Below, one piece after another: positions 1 to 7,054 of a stretch of DNA of 25,581 nucleotides. This DNA is from a virus, in the IMG/VR virus record IMGVR_UViG_3300043409_000911, positions 1 through 25,581 of that record; one strand, given 5' to 3'. Numbering within the stretch: the stretch's first letter is position 1; every line of letters begins with the position of its first letter. The notes under the pieces were generated by a model. The model saw only the letters and a list, made by a program, of their open reading frames with translations. It did not search any database and was not told the DNA's origin. Position numbers and translations under genes: made by a program.

Positions 1-486
1 GTTAGACCAAGTTTCCGATTCATCAACAGTTGTTCCAAAGATTAAATCAGTTGTTGAAAGGTGTGTTCCAGAATCCGAAGTGTTATTCCATACACGAAGA
101 GTTGTTCCCGCTTCTCCATCCAAATACAAAGACCTAGGAGTTGTAGAGTTCTGCTCAGTCGTAGTCAGCCACCCTGCTTGCCAGTTAAACTCATAACCAA
201 CCGAACAGACCAAACTAATACCGTTAACACCACCACGGCTGGTATCAAAGTTGCCTTCACCGATATACTGACTTGCAGTTCCAAACAGGATGTCACCTGT
301 CATTGTGCCGCCAGCAAGGGGCAAATAAGAGCCACCACCGCCACCGCCAACATCAGCCATAGTCGCAAACGGATTTTCCGATGTAGGGTCTGCCGCACTT
401 GTGATTGCCGCAAGTTCGTCAGAAGAGATTTCATCGCCAACATTGACGACGTTTACCTCTGGCTTATCTGATGTATTAATACTCAT
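1..486 (-). CDS. Tail fibre-like protein, N-terminal part (cut by window edge)
   Basis: The frame opens with ATG at 486 and runs without a stop to base 1, so only the first 162 residues are present. After an N-terminal stretch that lists helix-prone residues (SSDELAAITSAADPT) comes a run of six glycines and then the motif YLPLAGGTMTGDI at about residues 55-67. This motif is a hallmark of phage tail fibre and other receptor-binding proteins, where it starts a beta-rich repeat. The following part is rich in G, T, S and N as expected for a fibre shaft. The start codon overlaps the TAA of the upstream gene (TAATG), which indicates coupled translation in the late operon. Role in host recognition is inferred from the motif and position downstream of head genes; the receptor-binding tip is outside the window. 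Confidence 0.75.
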   Translation of the reverse strand, partial: MSINTSDKPEVNVVNVGDEISSDELAAITSAADPTSENPFATMADVGGGGGGSYLPLAGGTMTGDILFGTASQYIGEGNFDTSRGGVNGISLVCSVGYEFNWQAGWLTTTEQNSTTPRSLYLDGEAGTTLRVWNNTSDSGTHLSTTDLIFGTTVDESETWSN

Positions 487-794
487 TAGGCGAAAGATTC
501 AAGAACAAGTACGTCAGTAAAGTCGCTTACAAGGAATGGACCATTGTAGTTTTCAAAGTTAACAGACTGACCTGCGTAGAGTTTAAAACCATTATCGTTA
601 ACATCTCCAAAAGTAATTGTCACTTCTGTGGAGCCTTGGTTTTTAATAACCAATTGAAGTCTTTTGTATTTAGATGGAACTGGTGCGTCTAAAGAAATGT
701 CATAACAAGGATTGTCGGTGCCTCTTGCGGAGGAACCTAGACCTGATGTAAAGATATTCGTATAGAATGCGTTAGAATATGTTGCGTGACTCAT
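486..794 (-). CDS. Hypothetical small virion-type protein
   Basis: This 102-aa protein is not recognised. It has no membrane segment and reads as a small beta-rich protein: alternating hydrophobic strands (RLQLVIKN, EVTITFGD, FKLYAGQSVNFEN) ending with FLVSDFTDVLVLESF. The pattern around KLYAGQSV resembles small phage decoration or fibre-accessory beta sandwiches, but that is only a resemblance. It lies between a probable head/tail connector protein and the tail fibre and its stop codon overlaps the fibre start by one base, so a structural or assembly role is likely. The leader before the ATG is CCAACTACTAAA, with no Shine-Dalgarno sequence. Confidence 0.6.
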   Translation of the reverse strand: MSHATYSNAFYTNIFTSGLGSSARGTDNPCYDISLDAPVPSKYKRLQLVIKNQGSTEVTITFGDVNDNGFKLYAGQSVNFENYNGPFLVSDFTDVLVLESFA

Positions 795-795
795 T

Positions 796-1563
796 TTAGT
801 AGTTGGATATGTAGTTGATTCGTCGAATTTGACCCTGTTGGCGAAGTTCTTTATCGTATTCTGTTTCTAGAACACCAGCAGCATCTGCCTCTGCCTTAGC
901 GGAGTCATCGTATTGCTGTTCTGCCTTTAGGAAATCTGCATAGGCTCCACGGCTCATATAAGAGCCAAAGATGTAAGGTACCTTAATAAGTTCCCAATTT
1001 GCATCTTCTCCAATAACTGGAGGGGTAGCAGAAGGAACATTAACCTTAGCCTTGTAAAAGTTTGCACTGAATGGTCTGCCAGCAACAGGCATATAAGACT
1101 GTGTTGCAGGTGCCCCAGTGTCGTAGTAAATTTGTGCCCCAGTGGCGTATGTAATAGTCGGGTCGTATAAATCTCCAAAGAGGTCTTCTCTTTTGATTCT
1201 GTACTCAACCCAAGCCTCAGATAGTTGATTGATAATAACAATGAAACTAGCAGTTCCATTACCTGTCAGTGCATACGACAGGTTTGTTGAACGTGTCGTC
1301 TCTAGTGGATTTTGGCTATATACGCCCACAATTTCACCTGCTTCTGCAGGGACATTCATTTGTCTTAGGTCGTTTACTGTAGTAACAGACAACTTTACAA
1401 ACCTTGTTAAACAAGACCAAGGATATGATTCCCAAGCCAATCTTAAACGTGTACTCGAAAAGTGACGCAAAGTCCGAAAATTGGACTGCGTAATGTTGGA
1501 AAGGTCGTAACCGCATAGGTTGACCGAGTCCATAAGGATAGTTCCGTAATCTATAGTTCTCAT
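796..1563 (-). CDS. Probable virion protein, head-tail connector or tail type
   Basis: The 255-aa product starts with a helical region that includes LRLAWESYPWSCLTRF at about residues 40-55. The pattern R..AWE...WP.. is common in a family of phage proteins encoded just downstream of the capsid gene. The middle is beta-rich and contains repeated Y..G motifs (ITYATGAQIYYDT, then Y-K-A-K). The C-terminus (about 205-255) is charged and helical, with alanine-rich and Q-rich parts. The gene overlaps its upstream neighbour by four bases (1560-1563), the mark of an operon. Position suggests head completion or a tail-associated role. The exact function is not established by anything in the sequence. 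Confidence 0.6.
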   Translation of the reverse strand: MRTIDYGTILMDSVNLCGYDLSNITQSNFRTLRHFSSTRLRLAWESYPWSCLTRFVKLSVTTVNDLRQMNVPAEAGEIVGVYSQNPLETTRSTNLSYALTGNGTASFIVIINQLSEAWVEYRIKREDLFGDLYDPTITYATGAQIYYDTGAPATQSYMPVAGRPFSANFYKAKVNVPSATPPVIGEDANWELIKVPYIFGSYMSRGAYADFLKAEQQYDDSAKAEADAAGVLETEYDKELRQQGQIRRINYISNY

Positions 1564-1934
1564 AGTAGTTTTCCGTCAGGACCATATAGTCCTTTTGTTC
1601 CGTTAACCATCACCGACTGTTTGCTTGATTGATAAGCAATCTTGTACTGTGGGTTTTCTTTGTCCCACTCAGCCACGAATTTCTTGTCTGACCAGCATTG
1701 GTAGCCAAGTTTCTGTCCCCAAAAATGCCAAGATGTTTCGGGTATTTCTCGCTCTAGTTGTCCTAAACCTTCAATGGCACGGGCTGGAACCTTCCTTTGT
1801 TTCTGTTCCCATTTTTGCTGGTGAACAGTACGAATTTTTTGGAGGTTCCAGCCTGTACGGAATTCCCTTTCCACCTCCCGTAGGAGATGGTCAGGGATTC
1901 CAGCCACAAGGGCCGATGAGGCCCTGTCTGCCAT
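1560..1934 (-). CDS. Hypothetical protein downstream of capsid
   Basis: This 124-aa protein is not recognised. It is basic and helical in the first half (residues 14-60, many R, K, E and Q) and has a tryptophan/aromatic cluster, SWHFWGQKLGYQCWSD, at about residues 68-83. The C-terminus is short and polar. The start codon overlaps the capsid stop by one base (position 1934) and its own end overlaps the next gene by four bases, so all of these are translated from one late message. It could be a head-tail adaptor or assembly factor; nothing in the sequence decides this. Confidence 0.55.
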   Translation of the reverse strand: MADRASSALVAGIPDHLLREVEREFRTGWNLQKIRTVHQQKWEQKQRKVPARAIEGLGQLEREIPETSWHFWGQKLGYQCWSDKKFVAEWDKENPQYKIAYQSSKQSVMVNGTKGLYGPDGKLL

Positions 1935-3091
1935 TAGGCGGAGAAGTCGAACTTGCCGAACGCAAGAGGGTTATGGATGCAAAGACCCAGAACCATCTCA
2001 ATCGCACGACGAGGACCACCACCGTTGTCGGTCAACTCAATGACTTCGGCAACGTTACCACCATAACGAAGTTCGGCATACTCGAAAGGAATGACGAAAC
2101 CTTTGTTACGGTTAGGAGTGAAGGCACCATAGGTACCAGACTCAGGGTCTACATCGACATCACCTAGCCAGTTGGACACGTGCAAGTTAAGGGTACCGAA
2201 GTCACCTTTGAATTGCTGAATGTTCTGGATGTAGGTAGGCTCGCCAGCGTTACGCATCGTGCGGATAGGGGAATCCGACTGTGCTTCGCCTTCAGGAGTG
2301 GTGTATACAAGACGGGAGAACGCTCTCTTAAGATTAGTACCGAGAACGAGGTCGTAGGTCTTGATTTGACCAGTCTGCTCATAAAGAGCCTGAAGCATAT
2401 CTTGGCAATGCGACTCGTTTAGCGAATCAGGGCCAGCACAAGTATTTGCGTTAGCAACTACACGGGAGGTACCGCTGATTGACTTCGTTGACGAAGAAGC
2501 GATGATATTGGCTGCAGGTGTGCAGAACTTGTCAGCGACAGGAAGAATAGTGTCTTTTTCCCACTTGGTCTTTGTCCACTTATCAAGTGCACGGAAGCGA
2601 TAAGGAACATCACCGTCGTCTTCTTGGTTGCCTTGAGCAGAAGTCAAAGTGACTTCGATGTCACGCTTGATAGCGAGCATCGCCTTGGACATCTGACGTG
2701 ACATTTCGGATGGGGTACCAGCGACTTTCACGTAGTTCGTGTTAGTCAACTTGGACACACCGAATTTACGACGGAAGATTTGCGGGTAGGCAGCGAGCGT
2801 TGCTCTAAAGCCATCTGTGAAGTTCTCCATCTTAGCACCGTCGGTAGTGTCGCCAGTGGTGCTTTCGTCTGTACCGTCAACGACGGGGCGAACGAGAGGG
2901 TCTGGGTTGCTATCAACTTGCCATTGGAACAGCGTGTTGTTGGGCTGGGATGCTTTACGTAGCATCGCTTGGACTGGGGTGTCCTTTGCGTCTACTAACG
3001 TAATCATATCAGCAATGTCCTCACGGCGACCAAGGCCCTCGCCTGTAGTCTTGTTGTAACCTGTAAGGTCTCTTTCAAATAATCTAGCCAT
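1934..3091 (-). CDS. Major capsid protein (DUF5309-like, HK97-fold type)
   Basis: At 385 aa the size suits a phage major capsid protein. The N-terminal part carries the pattern DTPVQAMLRKA....LFQWQVD (about residues 36-60), and further on RRKFGVSKLTNT and AIKRDIEVTLTSAQG (about 107-155), which match the style of the DUF5309 (SU10-like) major capsid family. In that family the segments form the N-arm/E-loop and spine helix regions. It stands directly after a scaffold gene and a portal gene, the canonical head order. The 5' leader is unusual: it is a C-rich tract (positions 3102-3125 on the opposite strand are G-rich) ending CAGATACAACA before ATG, with no Shine-Dalgarno. The DUF5309 assignment is from memory of the motif; the capsid role is well supported by context. 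Confidence 0.82.
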   Translation of the reverse strand: MARLFERDLTGYNKTTGEGLGRREDIADMITLVDAKDTPVQAMLRKASQPNNTLFQWQVDSNPDPLVRPVVDGTDESTTGDTTDGAKMENFTDGFRATLAAYPQIFRRKFGVSKLTNTNYVKVAGTPSEMSRQMSKAMLAIKRDIEVTLTSAQGNQEDDGDVPYRFRALDKWTKTKWEKDTILPVADKFCTPAANIIASSSTKSISGTSRVVANANTCAGPDSLNESHCQDMLQALYEQTGQIKTYDLVLGTNLKRAFSRLVYTTPEGEAQSDSPIRTMRNAGEPTYIQNIQQFKGDFGTLNLHVSNWLGDVDVDPESGTYGAFTPNRNKGFVIPFEYAELRYGGNVAEVIELTDNGGGPRRAIEMVLGLCIHNPLAFGKFDFSA

Positions 3092-3101
3092 TGTTGTATC
3101 T

Positions 3102-3125
3102 GGGTTGGGGGGTTGGGGTTGGGGG
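3102..3125. other. G-quadruplex-type tract in capsid leader
   Basis: On the + strand this 24-base tract consists of four G-runs of 3, 6, 4 and 5 bases, each separated by exactly TT. That meets the usual G-quadruplex pattern (four runs of at least three G with short loops). It lies in the 43-bp gap between scaffold and capsid genes. The capsid mRNA carries the complement, a C-rich leader of CAACCCC repeats, while the G-rich strand is the transcription template. Structure formation is inferred from pattern only. Confidence 0.6.
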
Positions 3126-3134
3126 TCTCACTGT

Positions 3135-4166
3135 TTACCCGAAATAACGGGCTTCAATGAGGGACGCTAAATCATCACGTGAACGTGTCTTATTAAACCT
3201 CTGCTCCACTTCCAAAGCCTTTTGTGTATTTTTAGTTTGGCTAACAGGACTTGCGGAGGGGCGACTTGGTTGAAATTGAGCCTTATTCTGCGGCGAATTC
3301 TTTGCCTGACGGCCTTGACGGGCTGTCATACCAAAGATAAAGTCTCCAACTACCAACTTGTAGTCAGGGAACTTTGCAAGTTCTGGGAAGTTTTTAATAA
3401 GGGCTTGAGCAGTTCTATACTCGGTAGACTCTTTCTTTGTCCACCAAGGATATGTTTGTTCAGCAATTGGGTCGAATTTGCGACGTGCATTGATGTTGGC
3501 TTGTTGTGCAGGTAAGTTGACTTCTAAGTCACGCATAGCCTGAATTTTCATACGCCTTGCTTCACGCTCGTCGATTTCGATTTCGTTGCCGTCAGACTTG
3601 GTAATAGTTCCTCCGTAAGGATTCTCTTCTACCCAGTCTCTAACTTTTCTAGCCTTATCAGCCGCAGTAACTAAGTCTTCTTCCCGTGTAATGTGATTAA
3701 ACGGGTTGTCTTCTTTGTTACCACTTGGCCTTGGGTTACTAACTGCGGAACGAAGTTGCTCCAGTTCTTCTTGTGCTGCCCGTAGTGCATCTTCTGCTTC
3801 TTTACGTTTAGCATTAAGTTTACTGATTCTCTTCTTTACGCCTTTAGGTAACTCTTCTTCCTCAGACTCGTTCTCAGCAATTTCTGGTTCTTCAACCGAA
3901 TTCACATCGGAACTAACGTCTTCACCAGCACTTCCAGCAATATTATCAAGCGTGTTGAATGCCTGATTATCTTCGCTTTCGGACTGGATTTCCCCCGAAT
4001 CACTATCGAGTTCAGAGGTACCCGCCTGATTTGAACCAGACAAAGCAGGAATTGCTTGGTCAAGAAGAGCGGCAAGCCCTTCCCTACTGAGTCCGCTGGC
4101 TTCGGATTCAGGGGCGGTGTTTTGAACCTTTTCGCCCTCGGTTGTCGATGATGTATCGTTTTGCAT
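3135..4166 (-). CDS. Capsid scaffolding protein
   Basis: The 343-aa product has the composition of a phage scaffold. Residues 1-115 are very acidic and low in hydrophobic residues (D, E, S, N). A basic, coiled-coil-like helix follows at about 105-145 (GVKKRISKLNAKRKEAEDA and on), and the C-terminus is basic and helical (FNKTRSRDDLASLIEARYFG), which in scaffolds often contacts the capsid protein. It sits between portal and major capsid genes. A promoter-like sequence and a short hairpin are found in the 124-bp gap upstream. No protease motif is apparent in it, so it is read as a pure scaffold and not a protease-scaffold fusion. The call rests on composition and synteny, not on a conserved motif. 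Confidence 0.75.
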   Translation of the reverse strand: MQNDTSSTTEGEKVQNTAPESEASGLSREGLAALLDQAIPALSGSNQAGTSELDSDSGEIQSESEDNQAFNTLDNIAGSAGEDVSSDVNSVEEPEIAENESEEEELPKGVKKRISKLNAKRKEAEDALRAAQEELEQLRSAVSNPRPSGNKEDNPFNHITREEDLVTAADKARKVRDWVEENPYGGTITKSDGNEIEIDEREARRMKIQAMRDLEVNLPAQQANINARRKFDPIAEQTYPWWTKKESTEYRTAQALIKNFPELAKFPDYKLVVGDFIFGMTARQGRQAKNSPQNKAQFQPSRPSASPVSQTKNTQKALEVEQRFNKTRSRDDLASLIEARYFG

Positions 4167-4195
4167 AGTGTTTTAAGTCTCTAAGAAGACAAACA

Positions 4196-4210
4196 GGGTT
4201 CTTGGAACCC
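4196..4210 (-). other. Short hairpin in scaffold leader
   Basis: GGGTTC-TTG-GAACCC is a perfect 6-bp inverted repeat with a 3-nt loop, 30 bases before the scaffold start on the transcribed strand. No U-tract follows it on the minus strand, so it is not a standard terminator. It may be an mRNA-processing or stability element. Confidence 0.4.
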
Positions 4211-4265
4211 AGAACTAGTGCCATATATTTGCGGTAACTGCTTTGAAGCAACTACTTCCTACCAC

Positions 4266-4294
4266 TTATGCATTTTTTGACAAATTAGTGTCAA
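4266..4294 (-). promoter_or_regulatory. Internal late promoter candidate with palindromic -35
   Basis: On the minus strand TTGACA (4294-4289) is followed after 16-17 bp by TGCATA/GCATAA (about 4272-4266). The -35 box overlaps the stop codon of the 82-aa gene. The -35 is half of a perfect inverted repeat, TTGACA-N6-TGTCAA (4277-4294), so the site could also bind a dimeric regulator. It would give extra transcription of the scaffold and capsid genes. The TATGACA element seen at other promoters of this window is absent here. Confidence 0.45.
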
Positions 4295-4539
4295 TCCACA
4301 ACAGGTTCTCTATTCTTAGTAGCAGTTTCCCGTAGTTGTGTAAGGTAGTTAGATAAGTCGACAAGAGCGTCTGCACGTCCTGCAGAATGAGTTCTTTTTT
4401 CCTCAGAGATGTCTTGAGATATAACTAAAGCAATTTCCTGCTGTGTCATCACGTGGATGACTTCCATTACAACATCCCAAGCAGGATTTTTTGTAAAACT
4501 TAGAGCGGCGATTGTTTCTTTGCTAGGTACGTAGTCCAT
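4291..4539 (-). CDS. Hypothetical small protein between portal and scaffold
   Basis: This 82-aa protein is not recognised. It is mostly helical: residues 15-45 (NPAWDVVMEVIHVMTQQEIA) and 50-75 (SAGRADALVDLSNYLTQLRE). Small helical proteins with a similar 'W..v...l......ve.l....' pattern are common between portal and scaffold genes in podo-like phages, where they are usually unnamed. Only three bases separate it from the portal start side of the operon, and its TGA lies inside the -35 box of the promoter candidate that serves the scaffold. Confidence 0.6.
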   Translation of the reverse strand: MDYVPSKETIAALSFTKNPAWDVVMEVIHVMTQQEIALVISQDISEEKRTHSAGRADALVDLSNYLTQLRETATKNREPVVD

Positions 4540-4542
4540 AAA

Positions 4543-6873
4543 TTACATTTGTTGCTGCTGTTGCATTTGCTGCTGCTGCATCATCATCTGTTCTTCGGGC
4601 GACATTTGCTGGCCTTGGCCTTGTCCACCCATCATTTGTTCCTGAGCCATCATTTGTTCCTGTGCCATTTGTTGTTCAGGTGCCATTTGTCCTTGTTGCT
4701 GTTGGCCCTGACTGCCTTGCGATTGCTTAATGATATCAGAAACTTGTTGTGAGAAGTTAGGACCTTGTGGTGCTACGCCAGTTCTACCAACTTGTTTGTT
4801 CTGCTCCTGAGATACAGACATCTGCAAGTTCTGAACATACTGCTGGAACGCATTTTGGAATATTTGGTCTCCGCTAAGTGCCTGTTGAGCCTTTGGATTC
4901 TGCTGCATAATCTGCTGAACCAGTTGCAAGCGTGAGCCAGCAGAAGGGTCGTTCTCAGATAAGTCAGGAGGATTACCAGCAAGCATAAGTGCAATGTCAG
5001 TCTGAACTTCTCTGTGCATCTGTTTAGACGCTTGCTGAGAGTCGACGATGAGTTCCTTAGCAGCGTCAGGATGAATTGCATCGAGGGCTACCTTGACCAA
5101 CTTGCTTCTGTCGATAATACCCTGTGCATCCAGAGGAACTGCAAACTTAACAATTGCATCTAGTTTCTCTAGCACAAGGTTTGTATCAACTTCACGAACG
5201 TCAAACTTAAGGATGAAATCAAACAGGCCGTGGATTTCTGACGCTCTTGAAGGAATGTCAGAACCAACAATCTTTAATTTTTCTTCTGGGGTTAAATATT
5301 GAAGTGCTAACTGGAACGTCTGTCTGTAAATTTCTGTCCAGCAAAGAAGCCATCCATTAACTCTGTGCTGTTGAAGCAACTGTGAGCGAATATCTTCAAC
5401 GTACTTAGATGTTAAACCGTAGTATGCTGCGTGGTTGGCCTCAACACGCTCAATAAGTGAGAACGCTACCTGAGGATTACCTGCAGGTGGTTCCATAAAC
5501 ACGTAGTCGTCTTTATTGCTTACTGGGAGAATAACGGCAGGACCAATGCGGTTTAATGCACCAATTCTTTTTGCTACCTTGATTGGAGGCAGTGTTTCAA
5601 ATGCTGTTCTGTCTCTAAGAGCATCGTGCTGTGCTTTAATTTCGTCTTGGTCAGTTCTTGAAATCTCAGGAACGCCTCTAGACTCGGTAATTGCACGTCT
5701 GCAGTGCTGTTCGGACTTGTAGCCTACAAACGGATATTCCCCGTGGTAGTACTCTAAAACTTCGTGTTTAGCATATTCGTCTTCCCCAACTTGTGGACAG
5801 AACACGGTAAAGTAGATTGCTGGAACGCCGTCTGGACCAATTTGACGTGCATACGCATATACGATTTCAATCATATTACGTGTTCTATGAACGTTAGTCT
5901 GCAACGTTGCAGTAATAGGTGTAATGGTAGGGTCGTTATACAGTGAAGCCTTACCAATTGTTCCAACGGCTTTTTCTACAAAAGTAGAGTTCCACTCATC
6001 AGTGTTAATCATAGAACGAACTTCTACTTCAGTCATAAACGTACGTCTAAAGATGACACGTGCTCTTTGGATATCTACTGTCTCAGGAGGGAATGAAATT
6101 TCGTCGTATGGCTTCAGTGCAGTAATGCACGGTGCGTTTTTGCTAATATAGGATTCGTCAATAGATGACTCTCCGTTTTCTCTAAGTTCTTTCACCATAC
6201 GTAATGCATCTTTTTCAGAGGCACTAGCAATTGTTGCTGTGATAATATTTGCTACGTACTGGTCAGAGTCTCCGCTCATAATCATTTCTGGCAATGTAGC
6301 GATTGGCGAAAGAGGGTCTTGCTGGGCTGCAGCCATAGCAATTTGTCTAACGTCGTTAATTGTAATAGGCTGGGTCCTCTTGTTCATTTGCTGTTCCCAA
6401 CCTACGTGATAAACTGTCCACCCGTACGTGTAAGCGTACTGAGCACCTAAGAATGCTTCTTCATAAATGGCTTTAAAGTTTCTACCTTCAAGTAACCAAC
6501 GCATAAGCGTTGTTGCTCTAGATGCTTTCTCTCCGTCTTCAAAACCTACTCCGCTTACTCGCAACGTAGAGCGTGTAAACGCCGTAACAAGCATTGCTGA
6601 AATGTCATTGATAGTTCTGTCGACAAGTCTGTTTCTAACATCAGACGCACCTTCAAACGGCATCGCTGGGTCACCATCATCACGACCTTCGCTGTGTTTC
6701 TTGCCATCATCAGACTGTCCAGACCATCTGCAAAAACGAATGTCTTCGATTGCTGCTAATCTGTCGATATTGCTGCCTGTGTACAATGAGTCATTGTATT
6801 CAAACAATAATTGGTTGATGTCAGGCTTTGTTGTAGCCTTTGCGAGTTGGTCTTGGTAATTAATTTTAGCCAT
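4543..6873 (-). CDS. Portal protein
   Basis: The 776-aa product has the features of large phage portal proteins: near the N-terminus R-L-A-A-I-E-D...WSGQSDDGKKHSEGR then MPFEGASDVRNRLVDRTIND (about residues 38-95), a signature of portals from marine and freshwater podo-like phages. A long helical body follows, with the crown/stem region at about 450-600. The dodecameric portal forms the DNA channel at one capsid vertex and docks the terminase. It lies after TerL and before scaffold and capsid. From about residue 660 on, the C-terminus becomes extremely rich in Q and M (QQ, EQMM and PEEQMMMQQ repeats), as seen in some long portal barrels but here unusually long. It overlaps the upstream HTH gene by eight bases. 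Confidence 0.85.
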   Translation of the reverse strand: MAKINYQDQLAKATTKPDINQLLFEYNDSLYTGSNIDRLAAIEDIRFCRWSGQSDDGKKHSEGRDDGDPAMPFEGASDVRNRLVDRTINDISAMLVTAFTRSTLRVSGVGFEDGEKASRATTLMRWLLEGRNFKAIYEEAFLGAQYAYTYGWTVYHVGWEQQMNKRTQPITINDVRQIAMAAAQQDPLSPIATLPEMIMSGDSDQYVANIITATIASASEKDALRMVKELRENGESSIDESYISKNAPCITALKPYDEISFPPETVDIQRARVIFRRTFMTEVEVRSMINTDEWNSTFVEKAVGTIGKASLYNDPTITPITATLQTNVHRTRNMIEIVYAYARQIGPDGVPAIYFTVFCPQVGEDEYAKHEVLEYYHGEYPFVGYKSEQHCRRAITESRGVPEISRTDQDEIKAQHDALRDRTAFETLPPIKVAKRIGALNRIGPAVILPVSNKDDYVFMEPPAGNPQVAFSLIERVEANHAAYYGLTSKYVEDIRSQLLQQHRVNGWLLCWTEIYRQTFQLALQYLTPEEKLKIVGSDIPSRASEIHGLFDFILKFDVREVDTNLVLEKLDAIVKFAVPLDAQGIIDRSKLVKVALDAIHPDAAKELIVDSQQASKQMHREVQTDIALMLAGNPPDLSENDPSAGSRLQLVQQIMQQNPKAQQALSGDQIFQNAFQQYVQNLQMSVSQEQNKQVGRTGVAPQGPNFSQQVSDIIKQSQGSQGQQQQGQMAPEQQMAQEQMMAQEQMMGGQGQGQQMSPEEQMMMQQQQMQQQQQM

Positions 6874-7054
6874 TTATTTTAAAGTGTTTTATGAGTTCGC
6901 TGGTGTAGTACCGTGCGTGTCCTCCTTCGGTTTTATATACTCTGACCTTTCCATCAATCCTTAATCTGTCGAGAAATCGTTCATTAATGCCAAATATTCT
7001 CGCTGCGTCTTTGCGGGTGAGCATTAACGGTAGTTCTTCTAGTTCAATAGCCAT
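6866..7054 (-). CDS. Small MerR/excisionase-type helix-turn-helix protein
   Basis: The 62-aa product is a single DNA-binding domain. Residues 9-25 (MLTRKDAARIFGINERF) form the helix-turn-helix, followed by LDRLRIDGKVRVYKT and the wing GGHARYYTSELIKHF. This is the usual pattern of the excisionase/MerR N-terminal HTH family, in which the protein reads DNA through the HTH and an arginine-rich wing. It overlaps TerL by 11 bases at its start and the portal by eight at its end. Being locked between terminase and portal is odd for an excisionase, and no integrase is seen. A late regulator or a packaging-site binding factor (small-terminase-like role) are possible; both are inference. Confidence 0.7.
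   Translation of the reverse strand: MAIELEELPLMLTRKDAARIFGINERFLDRLRIDGKVRVYKTEGGHARYYTSELIKHFKING

Noticed and set aside
1-486. 136-aa plus-strand frame at 61-471
   Set aside because: It is antisense to the tail-fibre-like frame, which has a recognisable motif and an operon-type start.
1625-2167. 180-aa plus-strand frame
   Set aside because: It is antisense to the capsid and the following gene, which have strong support.
4549-4752. Leu/His-rich plus-strand frame
   Set aside because: It is the complement of the Q/M-rich portal tail; leucine and histidine runs are a by-product.
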